Shown here: positions 8,072-16,795 of the stretch, one piece after another | How the letters are laid out: each line of letters begins with the position of its first letter | Numbering within the stretch: the stretch's first letter is position 1 | Assembly (NCBI RefSeq): GCF_003316845.1 | Contig: NZ_QMIK01000005.1 | Location: 248,001 to 312,000 of the forward strand | Length of the DNA stretch: 64,000 nucleotides | Origin: Cognataquiflexum aquatile | GTDB lineage: Bacteria; Bacteroidota; Bacteroidia; Cytophagales; Cyclobacteriaceae | Reading direction: 5' to 3' | Made by a program: the position numbers and the translations under genes | The notes under the pieces: model-generated | Database searches by the model: none | The model's input: only the letters and a program-made list of their open reading frames with translations | Told to the model about the DNA's origin: nothing

Positions 8072-9376
8072 CTATTCGTCGAAAATGATGGTATATCCTC
8101 TGATTCCGTGTTCGTGTGAATCCAAACCGGATTTTTCATGTGCTTCGGAAACCCTGATACCCACGGTAACTTTCAGGATGTAGAAAATGGCAAAAGCTGA
8201 AATGAAGGCTGTCGCACCGCACACTGCTACCCCAATTAATTGGGTTACAAAGGAATGATCAGGGTTAGTAGAAAAAATACCTACTGCCAATGTTCCCCAT
8301 ATCCCACAGGTAAGGTGGACAGAAACGGCACCCACAACATCATCCAATTTCATTTTGTCAAGGAAAACAGCAGAAATAACTACCAAAATCCCGGCAATAA
8401 AACCAATTAATAAGGCAGCGGCCGGTGTGAAAACATCAGCACCGGCTGTAATTCCTACCAATCCGGCTAGGATACCATTGAGCACCATACCGAGGTCTAG
8501 TCTATTGAATGCAAAGTATGCGGCTAAAAATCCACCCGTTCCTCCGGCGGCAGCGCCGAGGCAGGTTACTACCAACACCGAGGATACAAGCCCCGGATTT
8601 GCAGAAAGCACCGAACCTCCATTAAATCCAAACCACCCAAACCATAGAAGGAATGTACCAATTACAGCGAGCGGAATACTTGCTCCAGGTTTTGCAATGG
8701 CTTTTCCATCTATAAATTTACCAATCCTTGGGCCAACAAGGATGACGCCCGCCAAGGCACCCCATCCACCTACAGAGTGAACCAATGTGGAACCGGCAAA
8801 ATCATAAAATCCCATGGCCTTTAAAGCACCACCGCCCCATTGCCAGCTTCCGATAAGTGGATAAATCAAACCCACAAAAAACAAGGTAAAGATGAGGTAA
8901 GCCCACACTTTGACCCTTTCGGCTATTGCACCTGAAACTATCGTGGCACATGTTGCCGCAAACATTGCTTGGAAAAGGAAGTCAGTCCAATAAGTGTAAC
9001 CCCCGCTTGCATAACCGGAAGTAACATCTGCATCTGCCGGACTAAACCAGAACATGCTCCAACCTTCACTTGCGAAGGCAAACCATCCTGGGGTCTCAAA
9101 TCCCGGATACATAAGGAAAAACCCGCAAATGGCATAGGTTATCAATCCTATTATCGGGGTTACTGTATTTTTGAAAAGAATATTGACCGTATTCTTAGCT
9201 TGGCCAAATCCAGTTTCCACAGCCGCAAAACCCAAATGCATAATAAATACCATAGCTGTACAGAGCATCATCCATACATTATTGGTCGTTAAGAGGGTTT
9301 GTGCCAGCTCTGCCGTGACATCAACCGCGGCAGGCACATCGCTTACTTGAGCGATCATTGAGTTCATCCACTTCAT
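8072..9376 (-). CDS. amt: Ammonium transporter (Amt family)
   Basis: Integral membrane ammonium channel-transporter with about 11 helices. Family marks are ETGFGQAKNTVN near the N-terminus, WQWGGGALKAMGFYDFAGSTLVH (the conserved pore Asp and first pore His), and SVHLTCGIWGTLAVG (second pore His). The cytoplasmic tail SEAHEKSGLDSHEHGIRGY is typical of bacterial Amt proteins. At 434 aa the length is normal. It is followed by a porin gene on the same strand, and no glnB/glnK is adjacent. Expression is probably nitrogen controlled from the long upstream gap, but no specific operator was found. Confidence 0.96.
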   Translation of the reverse strand: MKWMNSMIAQVSDVPAAVDVTAELAQTLLTTNNVWMMLCTAMVFIMHLGFAAVETGFGQAKNTVNILFKNTVTPIIGLITYAICGFFLMYPGFETPGWFAFASEGWSMFWFSPADADVTSGYASGGYTYWTDFLFQAMFAATCATIVSGAIAERVKVWAYLIFTLFFVGLIYPLIGSWQWGGGALKAMGFYDFAGSTLVHSVGGWGALAGVILVGPRIGKFIDGKAIAKPGASIPLAVIGTFLLWFGWFGFNGGSVLSANPGLVSSVLVVTCLGAAAGGTGGFLAAYFAFNRLDLGMVLNGILAGLVGITAGADVFTPAAALLIGFIAGILVVISAVFLDKMKLDDVVGAVSVHLTCGIWGTLAVGIFSTNPDHSFVTQLIGVAVCGATAFISAFAIFYILKVTVGIRVSEAHEKSGLDSHEHGIRGYTIIFDE

Positions 9377-10057
9377 AGGTTTTAATTTTTACAACAACTT
9401 ATTTGATAACATTTTGAATAGGTTTGATTTCTTTGAATAGGCTAAATCTAATTACATTTTTTTCAAAAAATAAAACCCATCATTGTCAAAAAGCCAATGA
9501 TTAATCGATTTAGTTGATTATTTTTTATTGTTTTATTTATAAAACATTAAATTATTCAATTAATACGGCTTATTTTTTGATCCCTAAAAAACCAAATATT
9601 ATTCTGTTTTTGAAAAAATGTTTTCCGCAATCGATACCGAAAATCATTAAATAAAAATAATATTTACTATTAATAAAATTTATAGAATAATAATCTGAAA
9701 ATAAGAAAATATTGAAATTTGAACTTTAACAGACTTTGTGTTATTGATTTATTACAAAAAAAAAATTGAAAAAAATCAATTTTTTTTAAAAATAGGTTAA
9801 TTTAAAAACCTAAAAATCAAAATTTTACATATTTTTTTACTTTTTAGGTAATAAAATAGCCCAACAATTGAAATTTTTATATCACATGAATGATACATAA
9901 GTTGTTTTTTTAACCATATACTTTCAAATTTTATAATTTTCGATAAAAGAGCCCCTAATTTTCGGTTTACACAGGTTGATTTATGGCTTAAACCGAATCT
10001 ATGTGCACATTTCTAAACCTTAGGTCAAAAAATTAACCCAATTTTTCACCAATTACA
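9377..10057. other. Long AT-rich leader region of amt
   Basis: About 680 bases with no credible gene. It is very AT-rich with many A and T runs. One near-palindrome at about 9758-9787 (AAAATTGA / TCAATTTT with flanking A and T runs) could be an attenuator-like hairpin in an amt leader. No sigma-54 consensus was seen on the minus strand. Confidence 0.4.
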
Positions 10058-10104
10058 TAAAAAAAGCAAATCCCTTTGGACAAGCGATTAGCCAAAGGGA
10101 TTTG
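10058..10104 (-). terminator. hemB terminator
   Basis: CAAATCCCTTTGG / CCAAAGGGATTTG perfect 13-bp stem, preceded on the plus strand by a run of A (U-tract on the minus strand). Confidence 0.9.
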
Positions 10105-10151
10105 TGATAGTGAAATCTCAAGAACTGGGTCCTATTAAAATCAAAAATTTG

Positions 10152-11123
10152 TTACTTTTTGACTAAAGTTGCATACTCTTTTGCAAAATAGCTCAGGATA
10201 ACATTCGCTCCTGCCCTTTTTATACTCAACAATGATTCTAGCATGGCTCTTTCTCCGTCAAGCCAGCCTTTTTGGGCAGCAGCTTTGACCATGGCATACT
10301 CTCCGCTGACATTGTAGGCAGCTATAGGCAGGTTCGAATTGTCTTTCAGCAATTTGATGATGTCCAAATACGCCAAAGCGGGCTTGACCATCAAGAAATC
10401 TGCCCCCTCAGCTGTATCCAGTCCAGCTTCGATCAATGCTTCGCTGTAATTTGCCGGATCCATCTGGTAAGTCTTTTTGTCTCCCATTTTGGGTGCGGAA
10501 TCCAATGCCTCCCTGAAAGGACCATAAAAAGCCGAAGCATATTTGGCAGTGTAGGACATAATGGAAACATCGGTATAGCCGTTTTTATCCAGAACTGACC
10601 TGATGAACCCAACTCTCCCATCCATCATATCTGAAGGTCCGAGAATATCAGCCCCTGCCTGTGCCTGTGCCAAAGACATTTTGCCCAAGATTTCCAATGT
10701 CTCGTCATTAAGGATTTTTCCATTTTCAACAAGACCGTCATGCCCATCCGAACTGTATGGATCCATTGCCACGTCCGTCATGACCACTGCCTCAGGGAAT
10801 GTACTTTTGATTTTGAATATCGCTTTGAGATAAAATGTCCCGGGATTATGGCTTTCAGTGGCAAATTTGTCTTTCTTAATTTCAGGATAGGCAGGAAAAA
10901 TATCAAATGCCATAATCCCAAGTTTCATACACGCTTCTATCTCACCCAACATCAGATCCAAAGAATACCTGTATATCCCGGGCATAGAGGAAACTTCAAT
11001 CTTTTGGTTGATTCCATCAATCAGAAACATCGGGAAAATAAAGTCTTTGACAGAAAGTCTTGTTTCTTCCACCATGTTGCGGATACCTTGGGATTTTCTG
11101 TTTCTTCTTGGTCTAATGAGCAT
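10152..11123 (-). CDS. hemB: Delta-aminolevulinic acid dehydratase (porphobilinogen synthase)
   Basis: Condenses two 5-aminolevulinate molecules to porphobilinogen in haem synthesis. The two Schiff-base lysines are visible in SYTAKYASAFYG (about residue 196) and FLMVKPALAYLD (about 247). The metal-site segment reads DVAMDPYSSDGHDG, with Asp and Ser in place of the Cys triad of zinc enzymes, so this is the magnesium-type, zinc-independent class. The length of 323 is normal. It is downstream of the HAD gene by 48 bases and may be co-transcribed, though a TAACTTTG box on the minus strand just upstream could give it its own promoter. Confidence 0.97.
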   Translation of the reverse strand: MLIRPRRNRKSQGIRNMVEETRLSVKDFIFPMFLIDGINQKIEVSSMPGIYRYSLDLMLGEIEACMKLGIMAFDIFPAYPEIKKDKFATESHNPGTFYLKAIFKIKSTFPEAVVMTDVAMDPYSSDGHDGLVENGKILNDETLEILGKMSLAQAQAGADILGPSDMMDGRVGFIRSVLDKNGYTDVSIMSYTAKYASAFYGPFREALDSAPKMGDKKTYQMDPANYSEALIEAGLDTAEGADFLMVKPALAYLDIIKLLKDNSNLPIAAYNVSGEYAMVKAAAQKGWLDGERAMLESLLSIKRAGANVILSYFAKEYATLVKK

Positions 11124-11145
11124 AGTAGTCTGAATTTAGTCAAAT

Positions 11146-11153
11146 CAAAGTTA
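11146..11153 (-). promoter_or_regulatory. Candidate -7 box for hemB
   Basis: Minus strand TAACTTTG fits the Bacteroidota TAnnTTTG -7 consensus and lies 22 bases before the start codon. No clear -33 TTTG was found at normal spacing, so this is tentative. Confidence 0.3.
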
Positions 11154-11171
11154 AATGTTTAGCACTGAAAT

Positions 11172-11834
11172 TTACTTGGAGTATCCAATCAATGAAAAAA
11201 TCCGGTCTGTATCCATCTCCCTAAAATCTTCAATATATAAGTCACACACCGGCAATTCAGAGCGGGAATGGGAGGACAAAACTCCCACAACTTTCATCCC
11301 CGCATTTTTGGCAGCGGTGACGCCTGAAAATGAATCTTCAAAGACGACACAAATACCGGGCTCCACCTGTAGGTTAGCCGCTGACTTGAGGTAAACCTCA
11401 GGATCCGGTTTGTGCTTGGTCACGTCCTCACTTGCCAAAATGGACTCCATCCTGTCGATCAGGGATAATTTTCCGGCTATCATTTCAAGGTTGGCAAAGG
11501 GTGCAGAAGTAGCGACACCGGTTAAAAATTGGTTGGTTTTGAGTTGGTGGAAAAAATTCTGAAACCCGGCGATCGGATCCACTTTGTCCTTGTAGATTTC
11601 CCTGAAGAGGCCTTCTTTCTCATTCTCCAATTCCAACAGTTCTTGTCCGGCGATTTTTCTTCCAAAAAAGTGGCTCATTATATAAGAGTTACTTTTGCCA
11701 TACATATGCAATTGGAATTCTTCCTCAGTAGGGTGCATATCCCTTCTTGCAAAAAACTCCCTGAAAGCCATAGAATGAAAGGGATTGGTATGGCAAATGA
11801 CGCCATCCATATCGAAAATAACTGCTTTTTTCAT
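11172..11834 (-). CDS. HAD-IA hydrolase, beta-phosphoglucomutase-like
   Basis: Cytoplasmic phosphatase or phosphomutase of the haloacid dehalogenase superfamily. Motif I is FDMDGV (nucleophile Asp8, acid Asp10), motif II ATSAP, motif III KHKPDPEVY (Lys), motif IV FEDSFSGV. A helical cap lies between residues 15 and 80, placing it in subfamily IA near beta-phosphoglucomutase and sugar phosphatases. 220 residues is typical. The substrate cannot be assigned. It sits between rocD and hemB on one strand, but a strong terminator separates it from rocD. Confidence 0.85.
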   Translation of the reverse strand: MKKAVIFDMDGVICHTNPFHSMAFREFFARRDMHPTEEEFQLHMYGKSNSYIMSHFFGRKIAGQELLELENEKEGLFREIYKDKVDPIAGFQNFFHQLKTNQFLTGVATSAPFANLEMIAGKLSLIDRMESILASEDVTKHKPDPEVYLKSAANLQVEPGICVVFEDSFSGVTAAKNAGMKVVGVLSSHSRSELPVCDLYIEDFREMDTDRIFSLIGYSK

Positions 11835-11881
11835 GGATTAATAGGTTTTTCTTGTGGTGGCAAAGCTAACAAAAGGACATT

Positions 11882-11920
11882 AAAAAACCCTCCGGGACCT
11901 CTATTTCTCCCGGAGGGTTT
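11882..11920 (-). terminator. rocD terminator
   Basis: Stem AAACCCTCCGGGA / TCCCGGAGGGTTT with an A run on the left side (U-tract on the minus strand). Confidence 0.93.
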
Positions 11921-11952
11921 CTATTTCAATTAATCTAAATCTGCTAAAATGT

Positions 11953-13227
11953 CTATTTTTCAAACTCTTTGACCACTTTCTCGATGATATCGCAGCAGTC
12001 GTGCAGCTGCTCTTCGGTCATGACCAAAGGCGGCGCAAAGCGGATGATGTTGCCATGGGTGGGTTTGGCGAGGAGACCGTTGTCTTTCAAAGACACGCAC
12101 ATATCCCAAGCGGTGCTGCTGTTCGGGGAGTCATTGACCACGACTGCGTTGAGTAGTCCTTTGCCCCTGACGAGTTTGAGGATTTTGTATTTATCCACCA
12201 AAATCTGCATTCTCTCCCTGAAGATTTTTCCGAGTTTCCGTGCATTTTGGGCTAATTTCTCATCTCTTACCACTTCAAGCGCTGCTATGGCAACTTTCGC
12301 TCCAAGAGGATTGCCCCCAAATGTAGATCCATGCTGACCAGGCTTGATGACTTCCATGATATGATTATCCGCCAACACAGCCGATACAGGATAGAATCCG
12401 CCTGAGATCGCTTTTCCCAAGATCAACATGTCAGGCTTGGTGTAAGTATCTTGTTTTTCGCAATGTCCTTCACATGTACAATTGCCACAAACCGCCAAAA
12501 GGGAACCTGTCCTGGCAATTCCTGTCTGGATTTCATCAGCGATGAAAAGGACATTTTTGGCTTTGCAAGCCTCAGCAGCTCTTCGGATAAAATCTTCAGC
12601 TGGAGTATATACACCGGCTTCACCCTGAATCGGCTCCACTAAAAAGGCGACAACATTTTTATCCTCAAGCGCATTTTGCAAGGCTGAAATATCGTCGTAG
12701 GGTATTTTTATAAACCCCGGGGTATATGGGCCAAAATTCTTTCTCGCGTTGCTATCAGAAGAAAATGAAATGATAGTAGAAGTTCTCCCATGGAAGTTAT
12801 TTTCAGCAACGACAATAACTGCCTGGTTTTCGTCCACGCCTTTTTTTTCATATCCCCATTTTCTGGCTATTTTCAAGGCTGTTTCCACGCCTTCTGCACC
12901 GGTATTCATCGGGAGAACTTTGTCAAAGCCAAAGTATTCAGTAATGTATTTTTCAAATGGTCCCAAGACATCATTATAAAATGCCCTTGACGTCAAAGTC
13001 AAAGTACCTGCCTGCTCGATCAAGGCATCTTTGATCCTTGGATGACAATGCCCCTGATTCACGGCAGAATATGCCGACAGGAAGTCATAGTATTTTTTAC
13101 CTTCTACATCCCAAAGGAAAACTCCCTCTCCTCTTGATAATACAACCGGCAGGGGATGGTAATTGTGAGCTCCGTGCCTGTCTTCCAGTGCGATAGCTTG
13201 GCTACTTGAGTTTATTGTTTCAATCAT
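11953..13227 (-). CDS. rocD: Ornithine aminotransferase
   Basis: PLP-dependent enzyme converting ornithine and 2-oxoglutarate to glutamate semialdehyde and glutamate. Class III aminotransferase marks include MNTGAEGVETALKIARKWGY, LFIADEIQTGIARTG and the PLP lysine in LILGKAISGGFYP (about residue 272). An insertion with clustered Cys (VCGNCTCEGHC) precedes the lysine segment; I recall similar Cys-rich insertions in Bacteroidota members of the family. The start is taken at MIETINSSS, nine codons after the first in-frame ATG. Its product feeds PruA, encoded at 16796-18430, giving a path from ornithine to glutamate. Confidence 0.93.
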   Translation of the reverse strand: MIETINSSSQAIALEDRHGAHNYHPLPVVLSRGEGVFLWDVEGKKYYDFLSAYSAVNQGHCHPRIKDALIEQAGTLTLTSRAFYNDVLGPFEKYITEYFGFDKVLPMNTGAEGVETALKIARKWGYEKKGVDENQAVIVVAENNFHGRTSTIISFSSDSNARKNFGPYTPGFIKIPYDDISALQNALEDKNVVAFLVEPIQGEAGVYTPAEDFIRRAAEACKAKNVLFIADEIQTGIARTGSLLAVCGNCTCEGHCEKQDTYTKPDMLILGKAISGGFYPVSAVLADNHIMEVIKPGQHGSTFGGNPLGAKVAIAALEVVRDEKLAQNARKLGKIFRERMQILVDKYKILKLVRGKGLLNAVVVNDSPNSSTAWDMCVSLKDNGLLAKPTHGNIIRFAPPLVMTEEQLHDCCDIIEKVVKEFEK

Positions 13228-13315
13228 AATATTTGTAGATTTGTTACCCGTCAAGGATAAATTTCACCGCCCAAAACGGTTTGGCAAATATAGCAAAAGC
13301 CTTTAGGATTACAGA

Positions 13316-13474
13316 ATGAACTCAAAAAAGAAGCCTGCAGCACCCATGAAGCTGATTCCCGGGGATTATTACACCAATGAAAAAGGGCTGATGGTTTTTA
13401 CAGCACAATATCACCTGAGGAGAGGCTATTGCTGTGGCAGCGGCTGCAAACATTGTCCTTATGGGGAGAAGTGA
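13316..13474 (+). CDS. DUF5522 family Cys-rich small protein, 52 aa
   Basis: A short open frame, MNSKKKPAAPMKLIPG to GCKHCPYGEK, with GDYYTNEKGLMVFTAQYHLRRGYCCGSGCKHCPYG. The YYTxxGLMVFTxxYHLxRGYCCGSGCxHCPY pattern is the DUF5522 signature as I know it; four Cys (CC...C..C) suggest a metal site. It is divergently placed 88 bases from rocD. The family is widespread and of unknown function. Confidence 0.8.
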   Translation: MNSKKKPAAPMKLIPGDYYTNEKGLMVFTAQYHLRRGYCCGSGCKHCPYGEK

Positions 13475-13525
13475 TTGGGTTATTAGGTTATTGGTTATTT
13501 GGTTATTTGGTTATTGGTTAATGGA
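13475..13525. repeat. GGTTATT simple tandem repeat
   Basis: Six to seven imperfect copies of GGTTATT(T), directly after the DUF5522 stop codon. A second repetitive piece at 13526-13556 has a near-identical copy at 18505-18534. Confidence 0.7.
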
Positions 13526-13663
13526 GTTGTAGTGGTTGTATTTGTTCTAATTGTTTCTAATACCACTACCAATCCACTGAATACTGAGACTGCCTACTGA
13601 TTACTTGCCTCTTGTCTCTCCAATTAAAATAAGAATTTTACTGAATATTTTTAGAAGCTAGTA

Positions 13664-13693
13664 TTGGTATTTCAGGTAAAAGTCCGATATTTG
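13664..13693 (+). promoter_or_regulatory. Candidate promoter of the rpmB operon
   Basis: TTG at 13664, a 19-base spacer, then GATATTTG (one mismatch to TAnnTTTG) ending at 13693, 44 bases before the rpmB ATG. Confidence 0.4.
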
Positions 13694-13737
13694 CAAACTC
13701 AATTGAAAAAACGTCTATACAATTACGATCATATATC

Positions 13738-13980
13738 ATGGCAAAAGTTTGTGACATTACCGGCAAGAGACCTCAAGTAGGTAATAATGTATCGCATGCG
13801 AACAACAAGACCAAGCGTAAATTTTATCCAAATTTGCATAAGAAAAGCTTCTACATCCCTGAGGAAGATGCTTGGATCACTTTAAAGGTTTGTACCAAAG
13901 CTTTGAGAACCATCAACAAAAAAGGAATTACTCCTGTGTTGAGAGAAGCCCAGGCTAAAGGATACGTTATCATTAAATAA
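13738..13980 (+). CDS. rpmB: 50S ribosomal protein L28
   Basis: MAKVCDITGKRPQVGNNVSHANNKTKRKFYPN is the standard L28 N-terminus, and the 80-residue length is normal. Structural protein of the large subunit. First gene of rpmB-rpmG-DUF4295-ftsY, an arrangement I know from Bacteroidota. Confidence 0.98.
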   Translation: MAKVCDITGKRPQVGNNVSHANNKTKRKFYPNLHKKSFYIPEEDAWITLKVCTKALRTINKKGITPVLREAQAKGYVIIK

Positions 13981-14014
13981 TCAGATCAGGTTTACCATTT
14001 AAATATATACAGCG

Positions 14015-14197
14015 ATGGCTAAGAAAGGTAACAGAGTACAAGTGATCATGGAGTGCACCGAGCACAAGGCTACAGGCCTTCCAGGTACTTCAAGATACAT
14101 CACTACCAAAAACCGTAAAAACACCACTACAAGACTTGAATTGAAAAAATTCAATCCGATCTTGAAGAAAATGACGGTTCACAAAGAAATTAAATAA
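14015..14197 (+). CDS. rpmG: 50S ribosomal protein L33
   Basis: [48 protein letters not shown] is typical L33, 60 residues. It keeps only one of the Cys of zinc-binding forms, so it is the zinc-free type. It follows rpmB by 34 bases. Confidence 0.97.
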   Translation: MAKKGNRVQVIMECTEHKATGLPGTSRYITTKNRKNTTTRLELKKFNPILKKMTVHKEIK

Positions 14198-14242
14198 TTT
14201 AGGACCTAGGTTGCTTCCGGCAACAGTATAAACCTTGAAAAT

Positions 14243-14395
14243 ATGGCTAAGAAAGTAGTAGCAACCCTGAAAAAAGAAGGTGGCGTAACATATGCTAAAG
14301 TAATCAGAGCAATCAAATCTGAAAAATCAGGTGCATATACCTTCAAAGAAGAAATGGTTCCAACCACTATGGTTCAGGATACCTTGAAAAAATAA
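14243..14395 (+). CDS. DUF4295 family small protein, 50 aa
   Basis: Open frame MAKKVVATLKKEGGVTYAKVIRAIKSEKSG to VQDTLKK, 45 bases after rpmG. The Lys-rich 50-residue sequence with a GAYTFKEEMVP core fits DUF4295, a Bacteroidota family consistently found after rpmG. It may be a lineage-specific ribosome-associated protein, judged from operon position and basic composition; no function is established that I know of. Confidence 0.88.
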   Translation: MAKKVVATLKKEGGVTYAKVIRAIKSEKSGAYTFKEEMVPTTMVQDTLKK

Positions 14396-14418
14396 TTTCA
14401 TTGCACTTTTTGCGATCG

Positions 14419-14456
14419 AAAGTCCCTTCAGGCAAAGTCTTTGAAGGGACTTTTTT
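14419..14456 (+). terminator. Terminator of the ribosomal protein operon
   Basis: AAAGTCCCTTCA / TGAAGGGACTTT stem followed by a T run; it separates DUF4295 from ftsY. Confidence 0.92.
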
Positions 14457-14486
14457 GTTATATTCGGACTTTAAAAATCACAAGCT

Positions 14487-15443
14487 ATGGGAATTTTCGG
14501 TTTCTTTTCGAAGGAAAAAAAAGAAAGCCTTGACCAAGGTTTACAAAAATCCAGCGAAAACATTTTTTCTAGGTTAAGCAAAGCTGTTGTCGGCAAATCT
14601 AAAGTTGATGAGGAGATATTGGATGAATTGGAGGAAATCCTCATCACCTCTGATGTAGGGGTCGACACGACCATTAAGGTTATCAGAAGAATCGAAGATC
14701 GAGTTGCCAAAGACAAATACCTCAATACGGCAGAACTCGATGTGATCCTAAGGGAAGAAATCATGGGTTTGCTCGAAGAAAACCAAAGTACCGATCTCTC
14801 AGACTTTGACCTGCCGGCAGACAAAAAGCCATATGTCATCATGGTAGTCGGTGTCAACGGTGTGGGCAAAACAACCACCATCGGCAAACTCGCCTACCAA
14901 TTCAAACAAGCCGGAAAGTCAGTAGTCCTTGGTGCTGCCGATACTTTCAGGGCTGCAGCGGTGGACCAACTGATCCTTTGGGCAAAACGTGTCGATGTAC
15001 CCATCGTGTCCCACGGCATGAATACCGATCCAGCTTCAGTGGCTTTTGATGCAGTCAAGCAAGGGGTAGATACCGGTGCTGATGTCGTGATCATAGACAC
15101 TGCAGGCAGGTTGCATACCAAAGTCAACCTGATGAACGAGCTGACCAAAATCAAAAGGGTGATGCAAAAATTCATCGACGATGCACCGCATGAGGTGTTA
15201 CTCGTATTGGATGGATCTACAGGTCAGAATGCCTTTATCCAAGCGCAGGAATTTACCAAAGCGACTGATATCACAGCCCTTGCGATTACCAAACTAGACG
15301 GAACAGCCAAAGGAGGCGTCGTTATCGGAATATCAGACCAATTCAAAATCCCTGTCAAGTACATTGGGGTTGGTGAAAAAATGACTGACCTACAGGTTTT
15401 TAATCGGAAGGAATTTGTGGATTCGCTTTTTAAGAAGAAGTAA
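14487..15443 (+). CDS. ftsY: Signal recognition particle receptor FtsY
   Basis: SRP-receptor GTPase that docks ribosome-SRP complexes at the inner membrane. It has a helical N-domain (residues 1-100), then the G-domain: P-loop GVNGVGKTTTIGKLA (about 121-135), DTFRAAAVDQL, DTAGRLHTK, TKLDGTAKGG and the closing GVGEKMTDLQVFN. The N-terminal acidic A-domain is absent, giving 318 residues, common in this phylum. The start begins MGIFGFFSKEKKE, an amphipathic membrane-contacting helix. Confidence 0.98.
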   Translation: MGIFGFFSKEKKESLDQGLQKSSENIFSRLSKAVVGKSKVDEEILDELEEILITSDVGVDTTIKVIRRIEDRVAKDKYLNTAELDVILREEIMGLLEENQSTDLSDFDLPADKKPYVIMVVGVNGVGKTTTIGKLAYQFKQAGKSVVLGAADTFRAAAVDQLILWAKRVDVPIVSHGMNTDPASVAFDAVKQGVDTGADVVIIDTAGRLHTKVNLMNELTKIKRVMQKFIDDAPHEVLLVLDGSTGQNAFIQAQEFTKATDITALAITKLDGTAKGGVVIGISDQFKIPVKYIGVGEKMTDLQVFNRKEFVDSLFKKK

Positions 15444-15456
15444 TTGAAAATACCAT

Positions 15457-15506
15457 TTAACCACAAAAGGCACAAAAGAAAATTCTTTTGTGCCTTTTGT
15501 GGTTAA
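15457..15506. terminator. 50-bp near-perfect palindrome, bidirectional terminator
   Basis: A 24-bp stem with only two central bases, running from TTAACCACAAAAGGCACAAA to its complement. It lies between convergent ftsY and the DUF4221 gene and contains the latter's stop codon (15503-15505). T and A runs on both sides suit termination in both directions. Confidence 0.75.
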
Positions 15507-16600
15507 AAATCAAACCGGACATACCCTTCTCTATCATCGCTTTGCTGTTCTGCCAATTTTAGATAAAATCCATTGGGCGTGAAAAATCCTGAAGGTATGA
15601 TCTTTTGATTGTCAAAAAAAAGCTCCGCTACTTTTCCTAACTCACTGTCTAAAAGAATAAAGCTGCTTTCATTGGTGTAAGTTTCTATTTCTGATTCTTT
15701 GGTTTCAATATTTACATATCTAAAAAGTCTTTTCCGATAAGGATCATATTGGGTGAATTTGTATCTACTTGTCTTCATACTTGGATTAAAAACTGTCCAC
15801 TCTCCCCTAGGTTCGGTTTTCCCTTTTTCAAAAGTCAAAGTTCTAGCGCTTCGGCCATCCACCCAATAACTTTTGTCCGAATCCAAAATCAATAAGGAAT
15901 CATTTGCAGGAAAATTGACCACAAAAAGATCGCGGTCAATAATATAGGAATGGGCAAAAACTCCAAGTTCAGGATCATCATAGTGTTCCCTGTATTTTTC
16001 GGGATAGTTGAAGCCTACAGAATCAAAATTTCCAGAACGGGTATCCAATTTCCATAACCAATCCCGGTAATTCATATTGGGTTCTTTGAGTACAAATGGA
16101 ACATCAGCCAAAAACAAGGTCTTGGTTGCAGCATCATAGGTCATGTCATTGCCATTCATCGCAGAAAAATTAGCGGCCAACCTTTCCTCCGGCACCGCAG
16201 GCAAAGGAAATCTGCTGATAACTTTCCCTTCAAAATCTGTATAAACAATTTCTTTCTGGTCTGAGATAAAAAACAATCCATCTTTAGTAATCAAACTCCC
16301 CGATATAAAAGAGCCGATCCCATCAGGACCTTCTGCAAAGAAATTGGTACTTGAAAGCAATTTGCCGGAGGGGTAACTGTATTTCAAAAGCCTTTTGTCA
16401 TACCATGCATAAAGTAAACTGCTATCATTCTCTTCAAGGTAAGCGAATTTGGAAGGAAGGTTTTTGGTAAACTCATCCTTTTCGAAGTAAAGGGTATCTG
16501 AAATGTATTCAGTCAACTCACCGGATATGAATTCGGGGTTGGATTCCTTGGAATTACAGGAAAAAACCACTGCCAAAAGAAAAAAGAAATACTTACCCAT
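15503..16600 (-). CDS. DUF4221 family lipoprotein, 365 aa
   Basis: Short signal peptide with lipobox (LLAVVFSC) and a mature domain rich in paired aromatic strands (LLYAWYDKRLLKYSYPSGKLLSS, LFFISDQKEIVYTDFEGKVISRFPLP) that looks like a beta-propeller. The sequence agrees with DUF4221, a family abundant in Cyclobacteriaceae. Likely anchored in the periplasm or at the outer membrane. Function unknown. The stop codon lies inside the terminator palindrome, and an inverted repeat upstream at 16639-16679 could be regulatory. Confidence 0.82.
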   Translation of the reverse strand: MGKYFFFLLAVVFSCNSKESNPEFISGELTEYISDTLYFEKDEFTKNLPSKFAYLEENDSSLLYAWYDKRLLKYSYPSGKLLSSTNFFAEGPDGIGSFISGSLITKDGLFFISDQKEIVYTDFEGKVISRFPLPAVPEERLAANFSAMNGNDMTYDAATKTLFLADVPFVLKEPNMNYRDWLWKLDTRSGNFDSVGFNYPEKYREHYDDPELGVFAHSYIIDRDLFVVNFPANDSLLILDSDKSYWVDGRSARTLTFEKGKTEPRGEWTVFNPSMKTSRYKFTQYDPYRKRLFRYVNIETKESEIETYTNESSFILLDSELGKVAELFFDNQKIIPSGFFTPNGFYLKLAEQQSDDREGYVRFDF

Positions 16601-16638
16601 ACCTCAATTTTAGTTCAAAAACTATCTTCCTTTCAATC

Positions 16639-16679
16639 ATCCTTGTAAATTTAAAATCATACTTTAATTTTACAAGGAT
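16639..16679. repeat. Inverted repeat upstream of the DUF4221 gene
   Basis: ATCCTTGTAAA and TTTACAAGGAT, 11-bp arms with an AT-rich spacer, 39 bases upstream of the start. There is no T-tract, so it is not a terminator; it could be an operator or leader hairpin. Confidence 0.45.
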
Positions 16680-16795
16680 ACACTTTGAATTTCACCTGAA
16701 TTCTAAAAAGAAAAAACCACCAAAGCCTAAATGCTCCGATGGTCTTTTCCCTGTATTGCCTCTTTTCTCTAGCTTCTCGGCTCTCGTTTCTCCTC

